From assembly GCF_026212465.1 (NCBI RefSeq), contig NC_080057.1, forward strand, positions 24,268,647 to 24,332,646: a stretch of 64,000 nucleotides of DNA. Direction: 5' to 3'. This DNA comes from Amaranthus tricolor. Its lineage: Eukaryota > Streptophyta > Magnoliopsida > Caryophyllales > Amaranthaceae. The translations under genes and the position numbers were made by a program. Under the pieces are notes generated by a model. The model saw nothing but the letters and a program-made list of their open reading frames with translations. It was not told where the DNA came from and did no database searches. Below are positions 24,563 to 36,700 of the stretch, one piece after another. Each line of letters opens with the position of its first letter. Within the stretch, counting starts at the first letter, position 1.

Positions 24563-26304
24563 AGGCACACAAAAAACCTACCAACTATACTCTTATATAA
24601 TCAAAACTAATAAGGAAAAATTACCATAAATAATATAATTTTTTGTTGATTTTCCTATAATAATATCAACTATTGATTAACCATAAATAATACCAACTTA
24701 GTGAGGTATTTTCCTAAAATAATATCAACTTTAGTTTGTTAGCTAATATACCAATTTTTTTTGTCTTATAATCACATAATTTGATTTTTAACATATTAAG
24801 AATTTTCTAAAAAAATATTATTTTAAATTGGTATTATTCATGGTTAATCAATACTTATATTATTGCCAAATTTGCATTATTTAAATCACCGCTAAAGAGG
24901 AAAAAACCAAATGGAAAAACTTAAAAAAGAAAGTCAACGTTTGCTATGTATATAAGTCAAATTTAAATCAAAGCCTAAAATATGGTTGACTCTTAAGTTC
25001 CCCTTTCACATGCATAGTACTCCAAAACAGTAGCAATTAGTACTCCCACCAATTCAGCACTAACGTCTTATTTGCTTTTTGAACACTATTTATCTCTTAA
25101 TTTTAATTTGCATTTTATTATTAATCTATAAATTAAAACATAATCATGTAGGATTTTATTTGATTCGTCTCATCTCAATGCAAAGATTATTCATATTAAC
25201 TTTTCATAATTTTTAATAATGCACAATTAGAGATATTAAGGATTGAATAAATACATTGGATAGAGTGTATAGTAGTAAATTAGAGGGAGTATTACCTTTG
25301 TCCCTATAGAATTGATATACTGATAAATGGCATAAAGATGCTAAAAGTAGATTTTGAGAAAGTGTTTTATAATCTTAAAAAATATTTTATAAATTGTCTC
25401 AAACAACTAGATTTGTTGAACATAGTACTTAAAAAACAATTCGACTGCTAAATAACAATTATTCGTTCACCTCTAACGTCGAATAGAGGGTTTGACAAAT
25501 TATTTCTCTAATTAATAGTTTTAGATATTTTTATTTTAGGTGTTTGACAAATTAGATTATTTTGATGTAAATAGAGGGTTGAGTGGACAAATCAGATAAT
25601 GCTAGTGTTTGGTAAAATAGCTAGTTGAAACAACTTATTAATATGAATAAGCTGTTTTTGAACAAGCTGCTCGTAACAGCGAATTCAAAATCAGTTGGTT
25701 AAACCAGTCAATAAAATCAGTTGATCAAATCAACTACTATAATCAGTTATCAGTTACCAGTTATCAACTGTTTGCCAAACATTTTCAAATGTTTTCCCCA
25801 AATTATCATTAGCATTCAATACCATTTGGGATTTATTATTGAGTGAGAAAATAAATTTTTAGGAACTAAATTTGGAATTATCAATAATACCGATCATTTC
25901 AAAGAATTGTGGATTAATAAAAGTATTACACGTAGATAAGATAATGCTAATAGTTGCATGTAATTAATAAGGATGATGATTATTTTCGAATAATAATTGT
26001 GCATTGCCTAATCATGTAGTGATAAGATTATACTGTGTTCGTAGGGTCACGGACGTACATATCGGTGGAACTAAGGTCCAATTTGGTGGCCTAGTTGACT
26101 TTATACTCTTCGATACATATATTCAAAATAAATTCGACAACTTAATATCTATTTAATCATGTAATTGAATTTGATTTCGACTTAACTTAAAAAAACTAAC
26201 ATCAATACAAGTTGCATTTAAACTAATCCAAAAAATATGGCTCAAAATCAACCAAACGATACCCCAAATAAATACCTCTATTAATAAAAATGAAATAAAA
26301 TTAT

Positions 26305-26357
26305 TCATAAACTTTTATATCAATAAAAGTGAAATTAAAAAACACAAATAAGAAAGT

Positions 26358-26400
<43 letters not shown>

Positions 26401-26492
26401 TACAAAAAAAAATTTTCCTACTAAATATATATATTTTACTTTCTTATTTGTATTTTTTTTAATTTCACTTTTATTGATATAAAGGTTTATCA
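26305..26492. repeat. Long inverted repeat (hairpin) upstream of peroxidase B
   Basis: The left arm (about 26306-26370) includes TTTTATATCAATAAAAGTG and AATAAGAAAGTAA. The right arm (about 26427-26491) is its reverse complement with few changes: TTACTTTCTTATTTG and CACTTTTATTGATATAAA. An AT dinucleotide run of about 40 bases forms the loop region. Arms of about 62 bp with a short loop suggest a foldback MITE or a hairpin-forming locus. Confidence 0.85.
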
Positions 26493-26946
26493 ACAACTTT
26501 ACAAAGATTGTAAAAATATTGAATTTGCTATTTTAGAATGTATTAGCAATACAAAGATCTTATATGAATTCACTTTTGTGTTATTTTATACTTTGACTAA
26601 AGATTGATAGTTGACAGTTGATAATTGATTGGTGGATCACTTTGATCAGCTGATTTGATCAACTTATTAGATCCAACACGATGTTTTAGGCTACTTTTCA
26701 AATCAGCTAATTTCCCTCTGACAAGCACTTAAAACAAGTTAGCTAAATCGTTACGAAACACTACTTTAGCTAATTTGACCATATGAATTAGCTTTAGCTA
26801 GCATAACCAACAATGGAAAAACATATAAATCCATTGGCAGGCAAAAATAAATAAATAAATAAATTTGAAATAAATAACTTAACAATATAGTGGAGGGAAG
26901 TGATTGTTTTTTTAATAGGAAGATAATAATTGAATTGCTCTCTCTC

Positions 26947-26957
26947 TATATATATAA
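26947..26957 (+). promoter_or_regulatory. Possible TATA box of peroxidase B
   Basis: TATATATATAA, preceded by a CT repeat, lies about 45 bases before the start codon. Used as a TATA box it gives a very short leader of about 15-20 bases, so an upstream site may be the true one. Confidence 0.35.
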
Positions 26958-26999
26958 CAAAACTGTGTCTTCCTCTTAAGCTTATCAAATTAAGCTAAG

Positions 27000-29900
27000 A
27001 TGTCTAATTCTATTCATTCCTTAAACTTTATTTTCCTCATTTCCATCATTCTACAATTTCATTTTGGTAAATAAATTACTTATATAAGTTTAATTTTAAA
27101 GTTTTTTTTTAGCTATTGAAGTACTTATTTGTCTATGTGAGATTGCTATATATATATATATATATATATATTCATTATTTCTTTTAAAACCCGCTCGAGA
27201 AAATAGCAATTTTAATGAAATAAAAGAGTATAAATAATACATCATAGTTTAAATAGTTAATTGGGATTTGTAAATTGTAAATACAGGGTTAGGTGAGCTA
27301 AGGCTTAATTACTATTCCAAAAGTTGCCCAAAAGCAGAAAGCTTAATTAAAGAGGAGGTCTTAAAATTGTATGATGAGCATGGGAATACTGCTGTTTCAT
27401 GGGTTAGAAATCTCTTTCATGATTGCATGGTTAAGGTATTACTTTCTAATCCCATTTAATTAGAGGTGTTCATTAGAATATTCGTCTCGATTTCAGCTAT
27501 AATATATATTTTTCATTGGGTTGATTTTACTTATTTAGTATTGTTTATATCTTGACAATTTAATTTGATTTATACATTTAAGTTTGTCAAGAAACGAATT
27601 CAACCAAAAATTTAAGTTTATGGTTGAGACCTCAACGTATGTTATATACTCTAATATATCCCTTCACACGAGAGCACTTGGGGCGAAAAGTGTGGATGCA
27701 ACTTAGACAACCCTTCTCATACCTAACGCTTGTGTTAGGTTAAGTACTTAAGTTGGTTCCTTGACAGGCTGGCGCCTGGCGCTGAATACTTCACTTTAAA
27801 TAAAAGGTGGTTGAAATTCGAGCTCATAACCACATTTCTTCTCATTTTTAATAGCATCAAACATGATTCAAGATTTTTGCCTTATTTTTTAACTAAAATT
27901 ACATATTTCATTATATTTTTGTAAAACCTCTTAGTAGCAAACTTGGGAGCATACGATTCGTGGTAACAATTACTATATGTAGTTCTTTTTGCTTGATATT
28001 CACCCTTCTGATGGTATACATCTTTATAAATAACTATTTGTTATTAAAAAATTTAAATTATAAAAATAATACCACTCTTTATGAAGAAGGATAAAATATT
28101 ACATTTCTCACTTTTTACATACTTCAACTTTTTCAATAATTTGTTGCTTTTTTCAAATAGTAGATTGGATTTAGTGTATATCAAGACAAATTAATTAACA
28201 TAATTGCACATTAATATTTGGTTTTATGTAACGTGTCCGAGGAAAACTACAACCAAAAAGTAGGCGATAATGGTTAAAAGTTGGGGTGTTCATTAGCGGG
28301 TACTTAGTATTTTGGGTACCCGAAAAGTCGGGTACCTCTTTTAAGGGCCCATGTTCCGGCCCAATTAATCAAGGTACCCGAATTTCGGGTAACCGGATAA
28401 GTCGGGTAGGAACACTGAGTACCCGGTTGATTTTTGGTATATTGGGCTGAGTTTATTTTGTGACTATGTAGGATTTAGAACCAAAAGAATTAAGAAAAAA
28501 AAAACTAAATAACAAAAACACTAAACAAAACGAGACCAATTAAAACTAAGAAAAAAAAAACTAAACAACAAAAAGACTGAAATAACAAACGAAATCAGAC
28601 CAAAAAAACGAAATCAAGATGGAAAAATTAAACTTTCAAACGATAATCACACAAAGAAATCAAGAACAAAGCGGAAAAAAATAACAACAAATTTTTATTA
28701 ATAAGCATAAAAAACTAAGAACAAAAAAGAAAAAACAATGAAGAAATCAACGATCTAAACTTAAAAGAAAAAATAAGAAAAAAATGAAGAAGAAAAGTAG
28801 AATTATCAGAAAAAATACATACCATCTGTTTTAATGAATAATATAACCGGCCCTATAAGGGGCGAGAGAGGCCTATACCCTCACGGGCCTATAATACTTC
28901 TAGTTTTTAGTAATAATAAGAGCTCAAATTAATGTTTCGCTTCGTACAAGACCGACCTTTATAGTCATTGAGTTGATATATGTAATGTATAACGTGCTTA
29001 ATGGGTATTATTATTAATATTTGAAATACTTTCAGTGATAATTTTAAAATAATATACAGTTATTTATTTCATCAATTAATAATTTTACAGTCATGTGATG
29101 CGTCACTTCTATTGGATACAAATGTAGCATTGGGTATTCAAACAGAAAAAAGTGATACAAGAAATTTTGGGATGAGAAATTTCAAGTATGTCAACACCAT
29201 CAAACAAGCCCTTGAAATGGAATGCCCATCTACCGTCTCTTGTGCTGATATCATTGCTCTTTCTGCTAGAGATGGTGCCCAAAGAGTACGTATTATTTCT
29301 TATCGGAAAAGTCATTTAATAATGTTTAGGGGTCATATTTCATACAACTAAAAAAGGAAAATCGTCATTTAAAATTTGAAATTTCAACTTTTATGCATTT
29401 CAATAGATTACTTACTACTTAGGTCTATAGTAATTATAATAACATTAATACATATAGTTATTATATTTGACTATGAGTTTTCTTATAATACTTCTATATT
29501 CAAGAAAACCTAAAGGATTCATAGTTAGAGGAATAGCAAATTAACTAATTGTTAAAAAGATTTTAGAATCAGACGATATATGAGAATTCATACAATAAAC
29601 TAAATGCATAACATTTAGTATTTGGTATATATTGAGAATCAGATCTTGCATTAGTTCGACCAAATACCTTTTTCAGGTAAGATTATTGGTTTGGTTCAAA
29701 TCTCACCTAACTAGTTTTCTGTTTTCTCGACCGCAACCTTACAATATTAAAAATAAATAAATAAAATAATTGGTATATTTTGGTATGTATAGCTAGGAGG
29801 ACCATATATAGAGATGAAGACAGGAAGAAGGGATAGTAGAGAAAGCTATGCGGCAGATGTACAAAAGTTCATCCCTAATCACAATGCCTCCATTTCTGAA

Positions 29901-31151
29901 CTACTTTCCCATTTTCAATCATTGGGCATTGACATTGAAGGGACAGTTGCAATTTTAGGTAACTTCTCATAATTAATTACCCTCCATTTTTAATACACTA
30001 GTTTAATTAGCTCTATTGTACTTTTAGTTAAGTTGGTTTTTTGAAATGGCATCAGAAGTTTACATGAGGTATAATCACGAGCTAATCTCATCCACTTTTT
30101 ATTATTTCAAATTGAATATTTATCGTTATGTATAAAGAGAGCACATTTGCATCCAGACTTCTCTAGTCCAAAGGACTGTCAGGTAACAGGGCATCATATA
30201 CAGTGTATGTAATATATCCCGGGGTACAACTATCAGTTTAAGCTTTTTGTTTCTTAACACGGTATCTGAACCCAACGTGACTCAAATCACGAGTTCAAAT
30301 CATCCACCCTTCATCATTTCAAGTATAATATTTAACATCATGTATAAGGAGAGTATGTGTGTATCCATACTTCTCTTGCCCAAAGCATTCTTGTGTGAGA
30401 GTTGTCATAGTGTATATAACAAATCATGAGGCTACCATCAGGTTCATCGGCTTAAACTATTGGGTTGATTTTTAACATGTGAGGTGCCTAAAAACAGCTC
30501 GTCTTGTATGAGACCATCTCACGGTGAGTCGACCTCAAATCAAGAAGCCCATAAGCTAAAAGTTTGTATTATTAGGCTATTTAATCCAAGTATAAGGCAT
30601 ATCTCAGAATGAGACCGTCTCAACTCTCATATAAGAATTTATTGCTTAAAAAATATGTTATGTACTTTATCAAACCCGTAAATATCATTCACTCTATATC
30701 CTTGATATGTAATTGTTCTTTGCTAATTTGTGCACTTTATATAGGTGCTCACTCCGTGGGAAGAGTTCATTGTGTGAACCTAGTGAACAGGCTATACCCA
30801 ACCGTCGACCCAACCCTTGATCCAACCTATGCCACTTATCTCAAAACTCGATGCCCGACACCAAACCCGGATCCAGAAGCAGTCGTTTACGCACGAAACG
30901 ACCGTGAAACACCCATGATTCTTGATAATATGTACTACAAAAACTTGCTTAACAACAAGGGTTTGCTCTTAATTGATCAACAATTAGTTAGTAATCCTTC
31001 TACATTGTCATATGTTAAGAAAATGGCTGCTGATAATGAGTATTTCCATCAACAATTCTCAAGGGCTATGATTTTGTTGTCCGAAAATAATCCTTTAACG
31101 GGTAATCAAGGCGAGATTAGAAAGGATTGTCGATTTGTTAATACCGATTAA
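27000..31151 (+). CDS. PER21: Class III peroxidase B, PER21-like (tandem paralogue)
   Basis: This is a second secreted haem peroxidase, encoded by exons 27000-27066, 27287-27435, 29091-29285, 29793-29958 and 30745-31151; the product has 327 residues. The signal peptide is hydrophobic over about residues 8-22. Distal residues lie in WVRNLFHDC (Arg63, His67); the proximal His195 is in GAHSVGRVHC. The eight-cysteine set is complete and the C-terminus GEIRKDCRFVN is typical of PER21. Exons 3, 4 and 5 have exactly the lengths of the same exons in peroxidase A (195, 166 and 407 bases), showing tandem duplication of a complete gene. Introns differ entirely in length: intron 2 has grown to 1,655 bp by insertions, whereas intron 1 is only 220 bp. 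B is closer to the remembered Arabidopsis PER21 around RRDSRESY, IPNHN and the C-terminus. Both copies look functional. Confidence 0.94.
27461..27480 (+). mobile_element. Isolated hAT-type terminus in peroxidase B intron 2
   Basis: TAGAGGTGTTCATTAGAATA matches the terminal sequence of hAT-type elements, including the start of the window-edge element at 63948. No partner end was found within the intron, so it is a truncated or solo end. Confidence 0.35.
27600..27857 (-). repeat. SINE-like element, minus orientation, in peroxidase B intron 2
   Basis: Read on the minus strand, the head shows GAGCTCGAATTTCAACC. The body includes AAGTGTTAGGTATGAGAAGG-type sequence and the tail GAGGTCTCAACCATAAACTT. 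It is the reverse-oriented relative of the element at 22031-22250, with an internal insertion near 27740-27800. Confidence 0.55.
28283..28445. repeat. GGGTACCCG-rich segment, hAT-terminus-like
   Basis: A GGGGTGTTCATT start is followed by several inverted and direct GGGTACCCGAA and TCGGGTACC words. Such CCCGA-rich subterminal repeats are common in non-autonomous hAT elements. The right end is not clear. An A-rich low-complexity tract follows at 28490-28830. Confidence 0.4.
30046..30258 (+). repeat. SINE-like element, first of a head-to-tail pair
   Basis: It begins TGGCATCAGAAG and continues with TTGCATCCAGACTTCTCTAG and ATGTAATATATCCCGGGG. It lies in intron 4 of peroxidase B. Confidence 0.55.
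30259..30475 (+). repeat. SINE-like element, second of a head-to-tail pair
   Basis: It begins CGGTATCTGAACCCAACGTG, has a decayed B box (CACGAGTTCAAATC) and continues with ATCCATACTTCTCTTGCCC and GTGTATATAACAAATCATG. It directly abuts the previous copy. Confidence 0.55.
30488..30645. repeat. MITE-like element, GAGACGGTCTCTC family, in peroxidase B intron 4
   Basis: The left end is TCGTCTTGTATGAGACCATC and the right end is AATGAGACCGTCTCAACTCT. The interior AAATCAAGAAGCCCATAAGC and TTAGGCTATTTAATCC match the copy at 412-560. It ends about 100 bases before exon 5. Confidence 0.65.
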
Positions 31152-31974
31152 TAAGATTAAGTGCGAGAATCAGGTCTTGTTTCAATTGGAGCATGTACTA
31201 TTTTCTTCGGAAGAAACCTGAATTCTTATTGTGTATTGATGTAGCCATAATTGGCTTGTTTAGCTTGATTGAATTGTAAGGGTGTGTGCTTAGGCACCAT
31301 AATTTGGTATTGATTACAAAATACATAATGTTCTATTGTTCTTATTTGTGTAATTATATACGTGTATTAATTGAATTATTTATTGTAATTACAAGTTTAT
31401 GTCTCCTTTACTTGAGCATTTTTCCTTCAATAGGATGGTAAAAAGTTGGATTTACAAGATATTGAGGAAAATCAATATAGAATTCATATTTGTTTTGATA
31501 AGGTTAAGTCTATCAAAATCGCATGCTAAACGGTGTGATGTAGTCTTGTAAAGAGAAGTAACTGAAAAAAATAAAATAATGTCAATATCTACTACATATT
31601 TGATAAATAATAACTACAAAAACATTAATAAGTACAATTACCAAATATTCATATATTTTAACTCTATTTTAATTTAATTTAATACAAAATTTACTCTCTC
31701 ACTTTATAATAGAATATTATTTTTCTTATAACACTTTATTCTCTCTTTTATAATTGTATGTGCTAGAACTGGATCCCTGATCCCAAGACCCTAAAAGGGG
31801 AGAAAACCCAATCACTATCATGAACAAAGGACAGAACAAAGCAATCAGGATTCCTTCAGAGGTCCTGGCTCCCTGGGAGTTATAGCCTTGTAGAAACCAT
31901 TTACGCCGCTAATTTTAGATAGGTTCTAACTTCGTACATGAAATAAAATTGGGTCTTATTGGAATTTTGATTTA

Positions 31975-32380
31975 ACTTTTAGATGGGCATAGTCTTGCAA
32001 GTAAAAAAGTTGTTGTTGAAATTCATCACCTTTCCTATCACAGCTATGACCTTAAAAGGCCCAAAGTATTTGGAAGCCAATTTAGTATTGCTCCTAGACT
32101 GCACAAATTGCTACCTGTAATGCTGCAATTTAAGCCATACCCAATCCCCTAAGACAAACTGTCTTTCAAACCTCCTTTTTTCAGCTTGCATCTTCATTCT
32201 GTGTTGAGCTCTCTCTAGATTACCTCTGAGAATCTTAAGTATTTCTTCCCTTTTCTGCATACTCATGTCTACAACTGCATTAGGTGACTCTCCGGGCAAA
32301 TAAGGAAGGTGGATTGGTGGTTTTTGATAGTACACAACTTCATAAGGTGTTGCTTGAGTAGCAGTGTGAAAGTGTGTAGC
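31975..32380 (-). pseudogene. Ty3/Gypsy integrase C-terminal fragment, broken
   Basis: The minus strand reads THFHTATQATPYEVVYYQKP, a PGESPNAVVD block, EEILKILRGNLERAQHRMK, and GDWVWLKLQHYR followed by a TAG stop. After the stop it resumes in frame with KYFGPFKVIAVIGKV. This is the region from the end of the integrase core through the GPY/F-type module of plant Gypsy polyproteins. The internal TAG stands where Gln is usual (CAG to TAG). Upstream integrase sequence is lost at about 32380, and the part beyond GKV is unrecognisable. It is dead on sequence grounds. Confidence 0.85.
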
Positions 32381-32639
32381 CCCTGGAGGATTAAACCTGC
32401 TCCCCAAATAAGAGTCAGGACAACAAAACTCACAGAGGCAGCAAGAGCATACCAAAAGGATCCTAGCAGAGATAGAAAAACATAAATACCTGCAAGATGG
32501 TTAACCCTACAGAATGATAACAACGAAAATGATGACATGGCAGGAGACAACTACAGTTGTACTCAGAAAAGCTGTCAATTGCTTGTATAAGGTAAGGCAC
32601 CACACCTACCTCGTACCCTATCTAGGTAAGAGTACTAAA

Positions 32640-33140
32640 AGACAGAGAGTGGCGACCATAGTATAAAGACCAGCAAATCACCGGACGCCACATAGGCTTA
32701 CAAAATATTCTATTTTTCTCTCCACTGATCCCGAAAAGGAATTCATTCCAGGTAAAAGCCAAAACTGTCATTAGAGTTTTGAGAACATCTCCTAAGGCCC
32801 ACCACTATAAATATACAATGCCATGCATCACCAAAGGTAACTTGGACACTAAAACCCAAGTATTATACTCTCATACAGAAAAAGCTCTGATTCCTTACAA
32901 GCTTTACTAGCAATCACTTCAGTACCCTTACTAACTTAATCATCGGAGAAGGACCCTCGGAGGACCTCTCTTCGGCTCTCGTTTGTTACCTTGTGCAGGA
33001 AAACACAGTGAAACAGCCAGACAAGCAACTCAGACCTTCCCAGTAGTTCATATACATTGTGAACCCTAAAAGGCATTCTTTTCATCTTTGTTGAGAGTGT
33101 TGATTGTTCTCTCCACAGCTGGAATAATAATAAATTCAAA
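32640..33140 (+). mobile_element. LTR-like sequence, possibly Tat-type Ty3/Gypsy
   Basis: A TATA-like CTATAAATATAC lies near 32807. It is followed by TATACTCTCATAC and by ACTTAATCATCGGAGAAGG with a trailing CTTGTGCAGG. From memory, the ATCATCGGAG...TGCAGG block is characteristic of LTRs of Tat/Ogre-like plant elements. The orientation opposes the adjacent integrase fragment, so a nested solo LTR is plausible. No second LTR or exact target duplication was identified. Confidence 0.4.
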
Positions 33141-33708
33141 ATATTGGATTATTAAGAAGGAACATGTGGAGCCTATAACATGTAGGTAAGTTGTATAAGA
33201 TTTATGTGTTAGGTGTGACACTGGCAACAACGTTTATGTCTAGATAATTCATAACATAAAACAATTTTCCTTGATTTTCACATAAACCCAATGTCACCAA
33301 TGATAGGCGACTTTCGACAAGTCGATAGCGAGTTAGCCACCAAGCACGACGAATAAGGTAATCGAATTGGGTAACAAAGATAAATATGGAATGCCGGAAA
33401 CACCCTCAAAAGTCAAAGGGAACCGAGAACTCTTGCTCGAAAGATGCAACCTCGAGTTCAAACAAGCCAAGTCCGTAAACGACCCCAAAAAAATCCATCA
33501 ACCACAGTATAGTAACACTTATCAGAACTGGTTTATTGGTAAATACAATAGAAAGTATGTTACTCAAATCATTACGGTAATACTACAGACAGCAATTCTA
33601 TCAAACATCGTTTGATCGCTTATAGACATAGCAATTGTTCAACATAACAGAGACATCAATTATAGACAAACCGCCAAGAATGCTCAGAGCACTACGAGAA
33701 GAAAGATT

Positions 33709-36700
33709 TCATGGCTGATCACGACCCATGGCCTGTCCTCCTGGAGGAATCATAACCACCACCGGCTGGGCATTAAAAGCAGGATGTGGAAGCCTACGAC
33801 GAATCTCCCGACCTTCCTGGCAAAGTGAGCATGGATGACACAAGACATGGGTGGCAAAATCACATGCTGTCTCGCATTGCTCACGTTGCATTTCATCCTC
33901 CACTAAGCTCCCACAACAACCACAGTGCCGTGTTAGAGCCTCGCAGCTTCCCTGTCAATATAGTAACATTTTTAAAAATTATCAAATCTAAAAATACGGG
34001 CAAGAGTCATAATGAGAGACCATATGTGAGTCGGGCAAGAATCATAACAAGAGGCCGTATGTGAGACAAAGTATGCACATGGAGCAAACTAGTGGCAGCC
34101 AATGAATGAATACACACCAAAGCCTTAATCCCAACTAGTTAATAACATTTTAAAAAATAATTAAATAGAAATAGGACTAGTACATAAACTATACATAAAT
34201 GACAATTAACTGAGAATTAATAACAAAGCAAAGCAAAAACTTGCCTCAAGGTTGAACATACGACGAATAGCAGTACGGCTTGTATAGGAAAACCAAGGAG
34301 CCACACAGTTCCAACCGAAGAAAGAATTCCCGATCAAGTAAAGAGCAGCATAAGACAAGCAATGATTGTAAAAACTTCCAGTTGTTGACCCAAGTCTTTC
34401 AACATTGCTTCCATAAAGAACACACGGAGCCACACTTCCAAGAAGACCTGATCACCATATTATTAATAAGGTTATGATGTACACCTCAACGCATATGTGA
34501 ATGCTTCCGCACAAGACATCTAAATTCGTGAACCTAATCTTTTTACAGATATTAAAGTACAGTGAATGGTGGAGCAATACTATTTATATTTTTATTTATT
34601 ACAACATCCATTCCAGTTTCTTCCTAGATTTATATTTGTTAAAAATGTAGAAGGTCCTCAAGTTACTACAATGGAAGAATGTGAAATCAAGGCCAAGGAT
34701 TTGGACATGTACATAGGTTAAACAAGTTCTAATGATATCAAAGAGACAATGAATTTGAGATTCAATTCCATTCTCTAAGTTATTCGAGCATACCATAACA
34801 AAATTCAAGGATAAAATTTTCCCAACCGAAGGGAGTCTATAACGATTTACATGGGTGCATGGAAAAGGCCAAGGCTATTTAGTGAGCCATTAAACATATG
34901 GGCTTAGTTAATATATTATATTAGAAATGAGTTGGTGAATCAGGGTGGCGGAGGGACGAACTTCAGCGAAGCATGCATGTTCCTTGACAACTTTCTGAGG
35001 TACGTTTGAAGGAGAAGACTCATCAGCTAAGCTGGATGAGCAAGCAAGACCATTGAGGATGTGTCATTTATCAACGAGTAGCACAGGCGGGTTTTTTCGG
35101 AATAAAATGCGAGTTTGCGAGCCTGTGTAGTTTAATTAGGTTTTTAGTAACTTCACAATGGAGAATATTATAACTTAAGTTGAGAGTTACGAAATGTTCT
35201 AATCTCTTCCAACTTCTTAGTTAATGCAGTGTAAACACAATGTTATAGGTTGTACTTGCAGATGATTTAAATAATTAAAATTAAGTTTTATTCAATTCCG
35301 TGAAACCAAGCTACTTTGTGGGATTGGAAATTAGTTTTCCAAAAGATTGAGTAGTTGAGTAACCCACCCGAACATTGTAGCAAATACTTGTGCACGATTG
35401 CTTAGAGTTGTGTTCCTCAAACACATACATTCCTATCAAATCTGAACATGTGCTCGAGTATATAAATGCGCACAGTTCATAACACACACACACACAAGAA
35501 GAATAAACAATCTCTATTGAAGAAAATTCCTTTGATTAGTTGCCAAGCAAGTTAGCTCTTCTTGTAAAGAAAACCTAAAATTAATTATAAGCATAAACAG
35601 ACTCCTACAATTAAACTCCAAAAAGAGGATGTTAACATCCATCATGGATATTAATTTATTTTCTCATTCAGATTCAACTTTAAATCTCCATAATTCGCAT
35701 GTTATTTTCACGGGTATTCTTCACAAAATTTGTCTTGATTTCTAACAATAAAATGCAAACCTTTTAAGTTCCATAGCTCCATTAGTTAACTGGCAAATGC
35801 AAATTGTCTACTTGCTACTAGTAATCTATGGCCACTTGATAACAGACAGGACGTTCAACATTCGACAGGCCTGCCTAACTGAGATTATAAAAATTTGACT
35901 CAACCTTAGAGATTTAAATTTACAGATAAGTTCCAATAACTTCAATCAAATATCAAACATTACTTCTCTCTCCCTTCCCCATATAAAGACGTGTTTGGAA
36001 CAAGGGTAAAGGTTCAAAATGTAACAAGATCCAGAAACAAGGATGTGCAACACAAAAGCATTCACTTCATTGAATTTCAACTACTAACTTTAAAGTCAAG
36101 CCCATTCCAAACATACCTAAGATAGGGCATCTAAAATCTACAATGAACACCAAAGAGCTCCTGAAAAAGGAATATGTTTAAGTATCTCTAGCCTCTTGTA
36201 GAAATGCAAGATAAGGTTTATGATGGAACCTTTTCCCAAACCAGCGCCACCCTTTGTGCAACCGGCTACCTTATTTGGATGTCTCAATGCATTTCCCTAC
36301 TGTCCAATTACAGATCCAGCTAATCGAGTTGCCGATCGATATAAGCACAATTGTAAAGTCTACAATTATTCAGAATCAAATAGGATTATGAAATCGAAAC
36401 ACATATTTCTATGTTAGCCAGTGTCAGTTTGATAAATATACCTTTCACCGACAAATAATTCTCAATCCTCTCTCTAATTACCAATTATGATTCCAATTTA
36501 AACCTTTTTTAACAAAAAATTCAACAAGGAGTAACCAAAATTTTCATTTTCGATTGTAAGAATAGAACTCGTAACACATGAATCCATCAATTGAAAATGA
36601 TCAACATCTGATAATAACAACTGGAGTAAGAAGAACGAAGAGAAAACATACAAACTTCAAGATCGCTGCTGCAGAATTCATCGCTACGACCAAAGCAAGA

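Larger units (their letters stand above)
23249..26999. other. Intergenic region between the two peroxidase genes
   Basis: About 3.7 kb of AT-rich DNA. It contains the 3' UTR of peroxidase A, a partial SINE-like tail at 24485-24562, a long inverted repeat at 26305-26492 and the promoter of peroxidase B. TAATGCGAGTATTATGGAA is repeated near 23586 and 23666. No third peroxidase copy or fragment could be seen. Confidence 0.6.
31152..33708. other. Intergenic region with retrotransposon remnants
   Basis: The region holds the 3' end of peroxidase B, a Ty3/Gypsy integrase fragment (31975-32380, minus), an LTR-like sequence (about 32640-33140, plus) and, from about 33640, the 3' UTR of the PLAC8 gene. 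An open frame at 33367-33615 has no family match that I recognise. Confidence 0.6.

Noticed and set aside
32269..32550. 93-residue minus-strand frame overlapping the integrase fragment
   Set aside because: It is out of frame with the integrase homology and spans the junction with LTR-like sequence.
33367..33615. 82-residue basic frame between the LTR-like sequence and the PLAC8 gene
   Set aside because: It has fairly normal amino-acid content but no recognisable family and no supporting context. It may be a gag relic, but this cannot be supported.
36220..36417. Plus-strand frame inside the PLAC8 intron 1
   Set aside because: No homology recognised and antisense to the intron. No splice or promoter support.
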